Origin: Serripes groenlandicus
Lineage: Eukaryota; Mollusca; Bivalvia; Cardiida; Cardiidae
Direction of reading: 5' to 3'
Length of the DNA stretch: 64,000 nucleotides
Assembly (NCBI GenBank): GCA_031761405.1
Contig: JASEVX010000011.1
Coordinates: 18,651,008 to 18,715,007, forward strand
The notes below the pieces were generated by a model. It was not told the origin of the DNA, did not search any database, and saw only the letters and a list, made by a program, of their open reading frames with translations. Shown here piece after piece: positions 33,601 through 59,254 of this stretch. The number at the start of each line of letters is the position of its first letter. Positions within the stretch are counted from its first letter, which is position 1. The translations under genes and the position numbers were made by a program.

Positions 33601-35426
33601 TATTGTTTACGTGTTTATTTGAGACTCGTCTCACCAAAACCTACCCTCAAAAGTTGTGATAGATAATTTCGATTAAATTGAATACATGTTTGCTTGAATG
33701 GTGTTTTACGCCGCTTTTAAATTTTGGTTAAGTTATATCACGGCGTTTCCTGAGTAAGTTACCAATACTACCGTACCATTTAACATGACACTAGCGAGTC
33801 AGTCGTAATGTTAATCCCATCATTCTGAGTGCAAAGGATGAACAGACCGAGGGCTTGCCGTGAAACGGTTGTAACTAAAAACCTATTTTGAAAACCCTGG
33901 TTTAGGGGCAATTTTGACCCCTTTGTAAACAATGCAAATTTATGTGCCATTGCTCAGAACGAGCAATGGCACCTAAATTTCCATTGTTTACTAAGAAAAA
34001 TGATTCAACGCTTATAAAGACTTTATGGCGAGGTGATTAACCTTGGTAAAAAAAATACCAATTTTAGTTACAACCGTTCACGCCAACACCTCGAGACATT
34101 AATAACCATTTTAAAGTATCTGGTGTGACCCGACAGTGGATAGAATCCGCCACCGAGGCGAACGTTCTACCACTACACTATCGAGGCGAACGTTCTAACA
34201 CTACACCATCGAGGCGAACGTTCTACCACTTCACCACCGAGGCGAACGTTCTAACACTACACCATCGAGGCGAACGTTCTACCACTACACCATCGAGGCG
34301 AACGTTCTACCACTGCACCACCGAGGCGAACGTTCTACCACTACACCACCGAGGCGAACGTTCTACCACTACGCCACCGAGGCGGACGTTCTACCACTAC
34401 ACAACCGAGGCGAACGTTCTATCACTACACCACCGAGGCGAACGTTCTATCACAACACCACCGAGGCGAACGTTCTACCACTACACACTCGAGGCGATAT
34501 TGAATAGTTTTTTGTGAACTGATAATAGTACCTCAGAGGCTTCCAGCATGCCCGTGCTTCAACGTGTAGAATGCGAGAAGGGGAGAACTTGATCAGATTG
34601 TGTATAGGCAAATGCTCCCTTATCTGGATCATTGCTGGTCGGAAAGTTTCGAAGATCGATTTTCGTCAGACGTGGCCATATTTTGTAATATACAATCATG
34701 TCCGTACGGACGTCGATTAAGATTCCAGCGAACTGGTAAGTATACGTAGGCAACATAAGTTTGTATGCATCAAGAGGCTCTTGGTTCTTGGTTTATTGAT
34801 GACCAATTATGTTAGGTTTTAAAGATCTTCTGGATTTGAAACTCAACCTCTTTCTTAGAGTTGAGTGCATGATTCTCATTGGTAATGAATACGCCTTCCG
34901 CAATAAGGACTTATTTATACACCAGAAGCCAAACCCTTTCCCACCATATTGCAGCTTGCGACTTACGAAAATATACAGGCAAAACTATGGGAAATATATT
35001 TTTAAATTAAAGTATCACTACTGAATAGAGTTAAAAACATTATGGCAACACTTAATATTCCTCATTAATAGCAATTCCACACATTTAAAAAGTCGTAGAG
35101 TGAAAATTATAAATTTCTCATAATGAGCAATAAAAATAAATTGCCTTGACATGTCCAGTCAACGTCAGCTGCAGATGTAATAAAATTCATTTCTGTATGA
35201 GGGAAAAACGGTTAAGTTACCCCCATTCGACTGGATGATGCACATGGCATCCATTTATCAGAACCTCTTGAAGGCCAAGTCAGGTCGATCTGGATTGTCA
35301 CCACACACACTGTACTAGTGTTGAAAGCAAGATTTTTTGTAGCACAAAAACATATTGAAATAACTTGACAATCGAAACGAAAAATACAACATAAACACTT
35401 AATGCTAACCTGGCTAGTGAAAGCAT
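30647..35426 (-). CDS. GH26 glycoside hydrolase, copy B; reading frame disrupted near N-terminus (possible pseudogene)
   Basis: Tandem paralogue of copy A with the same exon plan: 35426-35410 (17 nt), 33542-33322 (221 nt against 244 in A), 32711-32416 (296 nt) and 31319-30647 (673 nt). Exons 1, 3 and 4 match A in length and the catalytic exons are fully open. Spliced as in A, the signal peptide (MLSLARFAIAVVFILALSDT) runs into a stop a few codons later, because exon 2 has a net 14-nt deletion (plus a harmless 9-nt one). An unspliced ATG at 33573 opens the correct frame (MFTFCLFVSSDSQS...) and could rescue translation with a weaker leader. Both catalytic glutamates remain (FRPFHEM and ALTEVG), but NGDW beside the acid/base in A is AYNS here, which removes a tryptophan expected in the active-site cleft. 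It may be an altered enzyme with a new N-terminus or a young pseudogene; the open exons cannot decide. Confidence 0.8.
31690..31960 (-). repeat. Dispersed repeat shared with window start
   Basis: Reverse-complement match to 1-235. It lies inside GH26 B intron 3 (31320-32415). The edge includes GATATAATCCATATCACCGT-like palindromic text near 31626. Confidence 0.6.
31955..32080. repeat. Inverted repeat in GH26 B intron 3
   Basis: GTTTGTTTTGAGTGGATATG (left) faces CATATCCATTCAAAACAAAC (right), extending to GGAATAT/ATATTCC, about 26-27 bp arms with one mismatch and a spacer of about 60 bp that contains GATATAATTG/TCAATTATATC-like text. Probably a small palindromic MITE. Confidence 0.65.
32812..32990 (+). 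mobile_element. SINE S3, tRNA-derived
   Basis: A box CAGTGGTGCAGTGGTAGAGC, B box GAGTTTGAATTCC, body GGCGAGTTCTGCCTTTCGGA and GACATCGAACGTGATTAATA. Second copy at 58040-58415. It is followed by a second tRNA-like start, GAAGCCTAGCGGTTAAGGCT. Confidence 0.7.
33690..33835 (-). mobile_element. SINE S2 3' part
   Basis: Reverse S2 tail: GGTGTTTTACGCCGCTTTTA, TATATCACGGCGTTTCCTGA, GACACTAGCGAGTCAGTCGT. It lies in GH26 B intron 1, directly before the M2 element. Confidence 0.7.
33848..34093. mobile_element. M2 MITE copy, TSD AGAC
   Basis: Terminal inverted repeats CGAGGGCTTGCCGTGAAACG and, inverted, CGAGGTGTTGGCGTGAACGG. Flanked by AGAC (33844-33847) and AGAC (34094-34097). Central palindrome GTGCCATTGCTC/GAGCAATGGCAC. 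Other copies at 46616 and 62576. Confidence 0.85.
34150..34500 (-). repeat. 28-bp minisatellite, about 13 units, resembling a tRNA 5' half
   Basis: GAGGCGAACGTTCTA recurs at 34155, 34183, 34211 and so on every 28 bp to 34491. On the minus strand the unit reads TAGTGGTAGAACGTTCGCCT, preceded by TGGTG, which matches the acceptor-proximal and D-arm (A-box) part of tRNA-derived SINE heads. It lies in GH26 B intron 1 in the gene's sense orientation. The long open frame across it is a by-product. Confidence 0.85.
34930..35215. mobile_element. M1 MITE relic
   Basis: AAACCCTTTCCCACCATATT to TATGAGGGAAAAACGGTTAA with a disrupted core and an insertion. It lies 195 nt from GH26 B microexon 1. Confidence 0.6.
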
Positions 35427-35919
35427 TGCGAAGCGGTTGGTGTCTAGATTGGAACAGATTATGTCGTATGAATGTGCCCCTCGTTTCGCACTACCAAACG
35501 AACTTATATTTATTATCTTAACACTGATAATATTCCCACAGATCAGTACAACTACATGTATACGTGTTTGTAGTATGCTACTTTAATTTGAACCAAATCA
35601 AAAATTAGCGTACATTTCACTCCGAAAAGTCATGACAACTCGATATGAGTTGAATACGTACACAACCAGTTTACATAGCCTACACGTGACCGTTGCCAAA
35701 GCTCGTCTTCAGTGCACGTAAAAGTGCAATATAAACACGAAAGATCCGGAACAGATGGCGAGAAGTTATTTCGTTGGTAAAATATAAATATAAATGCGGC
35801 ATGGTTTCGTGCGCCGCGAAATAGACTATTGATTTCAATAGGGTTACATTTATTTCATCAGTCCATACATGGTTCCCAGAACCACAACATTTACCTCCCC
35901 TGGCGGCCGTTTTAATAGG

Positions 35920-36230
35920 TTTAATATTAATTTGGGTGTAAAGCCATTTTCAACATTTTTCAACATTCCTTTAGTCATATTACGGCGGGCAGTTCACCTA
36001 CCCATGCGTCTCCTGGTTTTTATCCCATCAGTACTCCACACAACAGTCTTTATCAAGTAACTGACTGCTTTCGAACACAGACTGCAAGCCCGTTGTTGGG
36101 AGACGATCGAATGTCGCCAGTCGCAGTAACTGTTGTCATACGTCGGAAAGACTGTTGATCGAGGTGGGGTTCGAACTCACAACCCTCGAATTGACAGCCC
36201 ACGCCTTTAATGACTGAGCTACCGGACATG
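35920..36230 (-). mobile_element. SINE S1, near full length
   Basis: Minus-strand head CGGTAGCTCAGTCATTAAAG and B box GAGTTCGAACCCC, body matching other S1 copies (GGTGAACTGCCCGCCGTAAT), tail GGCTTTACACCCAAATTAA without a clear CAAT repeat. Confidence 0.75.
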
Positions 36231-36750
36231 GGGAAAATGTCTTAAATGTTGAAATGAGAAAGATCAAATAAAATATCCTTGAACAACTACATGCGTCTGC
36301 AATATTCGACGGTCGGTGCCCGTATTCACCAACGCGTCGAAGTTCGATTTTCGAACTCAATCTAAATTATCGGACCAAGTTTAGTCCGTATTCACAAACC
36401 CGATTAAATTCAAAATCAAACTAAATATTACGACATTTACAAACGGGACTAAATTGAAACGGGTTTAAAACGACTAAATCTAAATATTTAGGAATCCAAA
36501 AAGCGGACTTGGGATTTAGATATTATTTTAGTCCAAAGTTAAAGGTTTGGTGAATACGGGCCCGGGTCTCTACGACCAATACGACCCATATCAGCCTGCG
36601 CTTCTAGGCAGTCTGACGAGAATCTGGTCTGTTCTTCATCTAGTCGTATACTCCTCAGGGGAAAATCAATTACTATGTTCAATTGAAAAGAATCTAAAAT
36701 TGAAACGTAAGTTATTGGGTTAAATTAAACTGGGTTTGTATAGGTGTGAT

Positions 36751-37619
36751 ATAGCCACCCTGACACTGGCACGAATTTTGTCCCCGCAATGCCACGCAAT
36801 GCGTCGTGCCAATGATTAAAGTCTTCGTGAACGCGCGTGAGCAGTGTGTGAAGGGTACGGGGTGCGTGCCATGTCGTAAAGAGAATTTAGAAATTTTCAA
36901 AAATTCGGCACGCATCAATTTTCGTACCATGTGCGTGCCACTTCAGTGAACCATGCGTGAACACTGCGCGAACTCGGCTCGAACACTGACGACGGTGCAT
37001 GTCAATGCGCGAACTCGGCGCGAACACTGCCGACGGTGCGTGTCAATGCGTGAACACTGCGCTAACTCGGTGAGAACACTGCCGACGGTGCGTGTCAATG
37101 AGTGTCAATGCGTGCAATCGTCCACAGCGGGTCGAGGAATGAATTTAGGTTGTCGTCATTTGGGTTTATTTAACCTCGCCTTTCGGCATAAAAAAAGTTA
37201 GGTTTGAAAATACACGCTATATATATAGCGTGCCGCCAAGCGTGACCAAAACTTCACCGACGACTTCAGGCATGCACGAAGTCGTTGGAGCAGTGCATTG
37301 CGATGCGGAAATACAGCGGGAACTATGCGTGTCGTGCGTGACACTGCGGGACAATGCGGTACGGTTGACGTGAACAATGTGCGAAAATACTTAACCTATG
37401 CGTAAACAAGTAGTGCCATTGCGTGTCAATGTGTGCCAATACGGCCCATTTTTTGCCGCGCATTGCGTAGACAGTGCGTAACTTATGCCTGTACAGTGCG
37501 CGAACAGGCCGCAAACACAGCTTCACGCTCCGCTGCGTAGCACCGAAATGGCACGCCTTGCCACGATGCATTGCGTGACATTGCGGGGACAAAATTCGTG
37601 CCAGTGTCAGGGTGGCTAT
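36751..37619. mobile_element. 869-bp GC-rich inverted-repeat element
   Basis: Ends ATAGCCACCCTGACACTGGC and its exact inverse, extending about 40 bp to CCCCGCAATG. The interior is a degenerate run of TGCGTG, CACTGCG and GAACACTG words on both strands and contains a perfect palindrome ACGCTATATATATAGCGT near 37212. GC content is clearly above the surroundings. No coding similarity. AT on each side may be the target site; the superfamily is unknown. Confidence 0.8.
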
Positions 37620-38057
37620 TCACATTTCATTAGAAGGCGATCGTGTACATGTAGGACTACTTTGATCTATATCTTTGGATCTCCTTTCTAAGTTTTGGCA
37701 ATTTCTTGTTGATAAATTAATTAAGTAAACTATGTTCAATTTAGACGACCTTCCATACATACAATTTAAGTATAAAACCAGGGACGTAGATAATGTCCTG
37801 GTAAAACGACTAATACTGGTAGTCACGACTGCATCTCTATCTTGCATTAAAAAACACCTTATAAATCCCAATATATTTTTCTATTAAATATTTTTAAATA
37901 TTTTATTTTAACAGTAAAATAACTGAAGAAAAAATGAGAACAGTTTTAAACCAAACTGCCCTGTAAGAAACCAAAAAACGTTTCAGGTTTCAGTACTGTT
38001 TGTACCTTGATTTCTTCATTATTTGCCAATAAAATATCTAATCCGTGTTTTAGGCTT

Positions 38058-38149
38058 ATCCAATTTTTACTTCCGGTACATGTCGAATAAGCAGAAAATC
38101 GAGTTATTTATTTTGTTCTTGTTTTGTTAACAACACACAAATAAAAGCA
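38058..38149 (+). promoter_or_regulatory. Probable TATA-less promoter of PSMC2
   Basis: A CCAAT box (38060-38064) and an ETS-type site ACTTCCGG (38069-38076) lie about 75-90 nt before the PSMC2 start codon, with no TATA box in range. ETS plus CCAAT is common for housekeeping promoters, proteasome genes included. The transcription start was not determined. Confidence 0.5.
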
Positions 38150-53371
<15,222 letters not shown>

Positions 53372-53805
53372 AAGATTGGCCTATGTTTTTGGGGTTTAAT
53401 AGACAAAGCACTAAAGAGATATATTTGTCAAATATTTACTGTTTAATTTATAAGACGTCCTTAAAGTTGACTGCTCTGAAAACATCTGATGAAATTATAT
53501 AACATTTGCAAAAATGCCTGTGTGTTTTTAATAAGATGAAAAAAAGATTGTGGTTAAGTTTTGATAAATTTTCAAGTTTCAAAAGTTGGCTCTTTCAAGG
53601 AAAAGGTTAAGAGTAATCAGAATTGTAAACATTACAAAAAGCAATGTACAAGCTTAAACTATGGTACTTCAAAATGTTGCTATGTTTTTAACAAGATTGC
53701 TCCTCAACTGTTCTTAATGCCTGCTTTAAGGCATTTGAAACAAGTTAGTGAAAATTGACCTAGTGCGGTATAGATAAGATTTTTCGTATGAATTAAAATG
53801 TTTAA

Positions 53806-53811
53806 AATAAA
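53806..53811 (+). terminator. Candidate poly(A) signal for PSMC2
   Basis: AATAAA about 435 nt after the PSMC2 stop codon in AT-rich sequence, the first perfect hexamer on the plus strand I found after the stop. The actual cleavage site is unknown. Confidence 0.4.
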
Positions 53812-54015
53812 ACGGATTTTGCAAAACTTTTTTTCAAGGAAACAGTATAGAATCAAGATCACTTTAATCACAAACTTAAACTTTACAAAGTTTGTAGTTA
53901 CATACATATTTATAATATAATATGTAGATCCTGGTCAGACTGTCCAGAAGGGCCCACTGCCCTGGTTATTTACTGGTGACACAGGCTTCACAGAATCGGT
54001 TCCAGCAGTCCAAGC

Positions 54016-54267
54016 TTAACTCTTTCCCACATACAAAAATTATGCAGCAGAAGACTTTGAACACATTTTGATTTTGTTTGATATAAATGAATGAATAACT
54101 ATTTAAAAAAAAATAATGAATGAATAATCTTTAAAAAAAAAAAAGCTGTAAACATTGTGACAAAAGTAGAAATTGATTATTATGAGCAATTTCTCCTTTT
54201 GCCACAATGTTTTCAGAAGTTGTATGATGCAGAGGCGTCAGAAAGTCTGTATGAGGGAAAGGGTTAA
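54016..54267. mobile_element. M1 MITE copy with both TTAA targets
   Basis: TTAACTCTTTCCCACATACA to TATGAGGGAAAGGGTTAA. A-rich expansions (54101-54145) enlarge the left half to give 252 bp. Confidence 0.8.
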
Positions 54268-54603
54268 ATTTGTATAGAGTTCAATTACAAATCCCTGTTA
54301 TAGAAACTACTTGGGCTATGGTGAAGGTTAATCAAAGGGATGCCCCTTTTCTACTGTTGTGTGCAACACTTGTTCTATTCCTCGGAAAATCCTGTAACCT
54401 ATTTCTCAATTCTATTTTAATAGCCCAGCATTGTCCAGCATTGCTGTAGAATGACCTCTCGTTTTACTATATACCCTTGAAAGTAAAATGAACACTTGTT
54501 TGAATGACTATAGCAGAGTTCTAAATAAAGAAGAGTAATGAGTATGTTGCCTGTAAGGCAGAGACCCCTGGAAGACACTTGGGAATCACTTCTTCATCCT
54601 CTA

Positions 54604-54745
54604 TTCGTTTTCCTTGGTGGTGTAGTGGTAAAGCGTCTTCATCAGGATATTGGGTCATGGCTTACCCTTCTTGACATCCAGGATTGTTGAGCAGGCATTA
54701 CGACTGTCTCACTGGTGTTAGAATAAATGGACCAGTAGTGCTGTC
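54604..54745 (+). mobile_element. SINE S2, partial
   Basis: A box TTGGTGGTGTAGTGGTAAAG; B box lost; GACTGTCTCACTGGTGTTAG and AATAAATGGACCAGTAGTGC follow the S2 order. Confidence 0.6.
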
Positions 54746-55136
54746 AATGTTCCTTGGGTGACCCTCAACTTAAATTTGTTCGACCAAAATTGATTGGTAT
54801 AAAAAATAAATTGCCACGGGACTGCATCAAAAAAGGGTATACAAGTTATTCTGCTCTGAAGATGCATGTATGATTTCAAGATAAATTTAAAGAAATTTAC
54901 CTAAGGGGACTACTTTGTCCAAGCCTTTCAGATTTTGTTTGAAATTGGCTGCCAGGAAGCATCAGAAAGGGGATAAAATGAAAACTCTGCAAAGTTTAAT
55001 CAAATTATATTTAAAGTTAAAAGAAAAAAGATGACTCATAGGGGTAAAGGACTACTTGTAAACATAATGCAGTTTTACGTAAGCATTAAATTGCATGCAT
55101 CAGAAAAATTGAATGATCTATACATATTGATTTTGT

Positions 55137-55347
55137 TTAAACCCACATACAATCATTTGCAGCAGACGACATTAATAATATCCATAGGAAAATTCCCTAT
55201 ACATTAAAAGTATAATTATCTAATAGTGTTGAAAACATTGTGACAAAAGGAGAAATTGCTTGTTTTAAGCAATTTCCGCTTTTGTCACATTGTTTACGAA
55301 AGGCGTCTGCTGCGGAGGCGTCAGAAAGCCTCTATATCTGGTTTAAT
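55137..55347. mobile_element. M1 MITE copy
   Basis: TTTAAACCCACATACAATCA start, intact core GAGAAATTGCTTGTTTTAAG, right end TATATCTGGTTTAAT. Confidence 0.75.
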
Positions 55348-55513
55348 TAAAAAGAAACATTCTCTGGTGAGAGGTCTACGTTATTGTGTCATAGTGCTAA
55401 TCTTTTTATTAATCTTTTAACGCCCATTTCTTCTAATTCATTACAAAATATAACACTTTGAACGTAGCTTATTATGAGATAGTCCGTAAGAAAAGTTACA
55501 AGTTGGCTATTGT

Positions 55514-55741
55514 TAAACCCTTGCCCCAATAAAACAAACCTGCAGCAGACCATTTGACAAGTATTTAGACAAACATATAGAAAAGCTCTATACACGTAGG
55601 TAACATTACTAAAAAGAGTTGAAGACATTGTGGCAAAAGGAGAAATTGCTCGTTTTGAGCAATTTCTTCTTTTGTCACATTGTTTTCAAAAGTCGTCTGC
55701 TGCAGAGGCGTCAGAAAGCTTCTATATGAGGAAAATGATTA
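55514..55741. mobile_element. M1 MITE copy, near full length
   Basis: TTAAACCCTTGCCCCAATAA to TATATGAGGAAAATGATTAA with perfect core GAGAAATTGCTCGTTTTGAG. Confidence 0.8.
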
Positions 55742-56508
55742 AAGTACAAATCTATACAAGCGTATGCATCAGCACAGTCTGATCAAGATCTATACGGTTT
55801 ACATATACCTTACACAAGCTTTTTAGAAACTTTTGTTTGTTCAAATTTAATAACCATTAGAAGTATAGAAATGCGAACTTGTACCTTTTTAAATTGACGA
55901 ATTTATTTCTTCTATATTATTCATTACAAAAGTTAATAGTTGGAATGTAGCGTGTTATATAAATAGATCACCCTTCACCATACATGTATACAGTGACCGC
56001 GTGCGAGCCTGTGGCGTGTCTGTTGGGAACAGGCATTTCATGACGGTGTAGGTTCAGGTCAGGTCAGATTGTACATCGGTTTCGTCTTATCAGTATCTAC
56101 ACAGGTGCTTATGTAAGTAATATTTAAACAGTGTAGATCTTGATCAGAATATGCGGATGCACATGTTTGTCTGGATATACATACTACATGTATTCAACAA
56201 AAACGAACCTGTTACTTTTTCCAATGGCTGGGTTCGTTTGATGTCTGTTATACGGCGTTTGAAAAACATTATGGTGAGTTGAGTAATGGCTCAAAAGTCA
56301 AAACCCTAATACAAACACTGTTGAAAAAAGCGATATTTCTAGTTCTGTTCGAGCGATGAATAAGGTGAATTCAGATTGTCTCAGCACGCCGAGTGTTTTG
56401 TCTATAGTCGTAAATTTATTTATTGATGCGTCAAAAACCACGTCCGGGTGCCGTTAGGACAATCTGAATATATGCCCATAGGGTTCTCATAACGTATCGG
56501 CTCTTTCA

Positions 56509-56674
56509 GCCTTTCCCCGCATACAATACATCTACAGCAGACGACTTTGAAAACATTTATGAAAAATCAATGTTTATGAACGTATATTAATTTAAAAGTG
56601 TTGAAAACATTGTGACAAGTGGAGAAACTGCCAAAATGTGTTTATAAATCATCTTCTGTGGAGGGAAGGGTCAA
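56509..56674. mobile_element. M1 MITE relic
   Basis: GCCTTTCCCCGCATACAATA, TCTACAGCAGACGACTTTGA and GTGGAGGGAAGGGTCAA; core lost. Confidence 0.55.
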
Positions 56675-57559
56675 CAAAGTAGATATATCGTTTTCGATTT
56701 GCGAAGATGATTTCAAAGCAGTTGAACCTAGCTAGATATGATAAATCGGTTTAAGTTTCAAATTAAACAGCTGATTTTTGTTCGAGTATCCAATATCAAT
56801 ATCAACAATCCTAGCATGCCTACCCATTCATACCGGTGGCATGGGTTTAGTAAAGATACTTTTCAATGAATGCTGTCGCGTGACCGATATACTGTCGCGT
56901 TACCTGTTAAGGGATAAACCGTATACATACCGACCTCGATATTATAGTTACTTCTTTTCCTAAAACCCGCACCAGCTTAGAGAAATGGCTCGCTTAATTA
57001 AAGTAGTCTGGTTCCCGTTTCTTCCTTAGTACGATATCTTGTTTATTCATAGATGTGTAAACCGGACCAATGGTAAAGTATTGGGTGGTGGAGTCGAGCA
57101 CGGGCCCTATTGGCCCCCGCCAAATCCGCCACTACATTTGCCACGCTTTTTCATTGTTTACCATTAATTCAATTTAATTTGGTTCCCCCCAGGTTAATCC
57201 GCCACTGTATTTTTCACGCGACTTCTTTCTTATCAAAACATGAAAATAAACTGGAATTCAATCAGGCCTGAAATATCAACTTTTATCATCACAAAATAGG
57301 GGCTTCAGTACAACTCTATTCCATCATTAAAAAAATATATATTTAGTAGGCTACAATTGTTCAGTGTTCAACCTTTTCCCATAAAGGGACGCCTCTGAGC
57401 GAGGCGACATTTGAAAACTTTAACGTCAGGCAAAGAACTGGGTCTGACGGTGATTACAATGTAATAAGTTTCGGCCATGACCTGAGTCAAGCAGTGAACT
57501 TGACCGTTGATAAGGACATGCGATGATTCCGCATGATACATATCTCATTCGTACTCGGA

Positions 57560-57780
57560 GGAATCCGCTGTGGTCGAGTGGTTAGCGTCGGGGATTTCGA
57601 AACCGGGTGTCCCGGGTTCGATCCCCAGTCGCGGTACTACGGTCATGGTGGAGTGCCCTTGGGCAAGGCACATTTTCTAGCCTAGTACTGGTTTGTTTAC
57701 CCAGGGATCATGAATTATTAAATTTAAATGCGCGCTAAATGACCTTAGCTGTCGATGCGCCGTAAAACAATATACATTCA
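57560..57780 (+). mobile_element. SINE S2b, tRNA-derived
   Basis: Head GGAATCCGCTGTGGTCGAGT with GTTAGCGTCGGGGATT, B box GGGTTCGATCCCCAG, body CATGGTGGAGTGCCCTTGGG and CTAGTACTGGTTTGTTTACC. The same family as 62303-62537; the 1241-1290 text is a fragment of it. Confidence 0.8.
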
Positions 57781-58039
57781 TTCATTCATTTGTACTCGGC
57801 ACTCCTTTGACGATTTCGGTGCCCTACCTAGTCTGTCGAGATGTTCCGAATGGATATTTCGAGTACCTGCTCATGAATATTCATGAGATTGTTATTATTC
57901 GAAAACAGCCGCTCTAGGTTGGATGTCTGATTAAATCTGTACTGTGAAAGCATCGCTGGACCTCGTTCTTCGGCGCATGTTGCCTGGCAGTCTCGGCAAC
58001 GCCAAAGAATTCGGTCCAACGACGATTTCACAGTACAGG

Positions 58040-58415
58040 GTCCATAACCTAGCACAGTGGTAGAGCGTCGGCGTCTCATACCAAAGGTCTCGGGTTCGAA
58101 TCCTGTAATAAGCGAGTTATGCCTTTAGATTTGTCCACACAATCGAACCGAGTATTGCAGCCGGGGTCCGAAACTATAAAACTGAAAAAGTTATCATTGC
58201 TAAAAATAAACTTCATGTGCCAAATTAGGCTTCTGATTGGTCAATTTGGAGAAGGAATTTGCTTCTGACCAATCAGATACTTGAGCACAAATAAACATTT
58301 ATAGTTTTAGAGCCTAGTTAAGTCTCCAGGAAGCAGACATCGAACGAAATTATAATAAGCTTAAAGCACATTTCGCAATCGATGTAAAGTAAATAAGTTT
58401 AAACTAAACACTCTT
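58040..58415 (+). mobile_element. SINE S3 interrupted by a small inverted-repeat element
   Basis: A box AGCACAGTGGTAGAGCGTCG, B box GGGTTCGAATCC, then S3 body. From about 58143 to 58340 the body is split by a segment with inverted ends (CCGAAACTATAAA / TTTATAGTTTTAG) and an internal inverted repeat CTTCTGATTGGTCAA / TTCTGACCAATCAG, after which GACATCGAACGAAATTATAA resumes S3. Confidence 0.65.
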
Positions 58416-59199
58416 GTCATTCGTCACCTGGCTTCACGTGGGTTTCTCTTTTGTCCGCCCATCACGTTCGCACTGACTGACCTATTTGCAGGCGACACTC
58501 ATAATATGGAATCCGAAAAAACAAAGTATTATCCCTTCATGCCACAAAGTTTGATAACAACAGAAAAGTATCTAAATTACTTTAAATGGTAATATAATCT
58601 TACAAATCAGCGATAAAGGAAACCCCAAAAATATCTCTATTTAGATTAACTATGGGCAAAATATCTAAATGTCTGACATAGTTAGGAAGGGTTATAATGG
58701 GGAACTGCTTCCAGTATGTTTCCACATACTACCCATCGATAACTAAGGACTTATTAGACGCAATTGCAACATAACTTTTTTTAAATATATTAGAAACTAA
58801 AGCCAAAAATAAAACAAGAGCTGTATAAATTCAAAAATATGGAACATCAATGAAAGTTGAATCTGTGAGGTTAATAATTTGTACAAAACAACTTATCGAG
58901 CTAGATGGATAAAAATTGGCAAAAATGAAAATTTCACTTTATGTAATTTTTTTCCCTTTTCCACAATTTGTATTATATCAATATCGACGGGTGCTATCCT
59001 ATTTCAAACGACGTTCCTACTATGATAGTCACTCCTATCCTAGGTGCACTGCGCATATTCATGTGTATATTTACGGTATATCGTGACTCAGGTGTGTCTT
59101 GTAAGCGGATAAATACGTCTGGTTTTACCTGTACAATTGGGACAGCGTAGTATTTATCACTTTATTTCATACATTGTATAACGATAGAACTAACCAAAA

Positions 59200-59254
59200 A
59201 TGGATATCAAATCTTATATTTCTCTCATATTTGGAATATCTTGTCTACAAACAG
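59200..59254 (+). CDS. Candidate signal-peptide first exon of an unidentified gene
   Basis: ATG at 59200 opens MDIKSYISLIFGISCLQT, a short basic start followed by a hydrophobic core. The exon would end at 59254 with the donor ACAG|GTAAAT in phase 1, the usual form of a secreted or membrane protein's first coding exon. No downstream exon could be recognised before 64000, so the rest of the gene may lie outside the window, or this may be chance. Low confidence. Confidence 0.3.

Larger units (their letters stand above)
35427..38057. other. Intergenic region between GH26 B and PSMC2 (divergent genes)
   Basis: Contains a reversed S1 SINE (35920-36230), an AT-rich block with repeated TTTAGTCC/GGACTAAA-like palindromic words (36360-36550) and the GC-rich inverted-repeat element 36751-37619. 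GH26 B and PSMC2 are transcribed away from each other. No exon or RNA gene recognised. Confidence 0.55.
53372..59199. other. Intergenic region downstream of PSMC2, repeat-rich
   Basis: M1 copies (54016, 55137, 55514, 56509), S2/S3 SINEs (54604, 57560, 58040) and an M1-like left end at 57370. The stretches 55760-56500 and 58420-59190 hold no recognisable gene or repeat. Short open frames here (for example 56778-56963) have no similarity that I recognise. Confidence 0.55.

Noticed and set aside
34150..34500. CRISPR-like array
   Set aside because: Units are directly contiguous with no spacers, in a eukaryotic intron; it is a minisatellite. The same holds for 63417-63880.
34125..34517. 130-aa open frame with repeated RGERSTTTP-like text
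   Set aside because: A by-product of the 28-bp minisatellite read on the strand opposite to GH26 B.
57828..58079. 83-aa minus-strand frame
   Set aside because: Starts within an S3 SINE head and has no recognised domain or splice partner.
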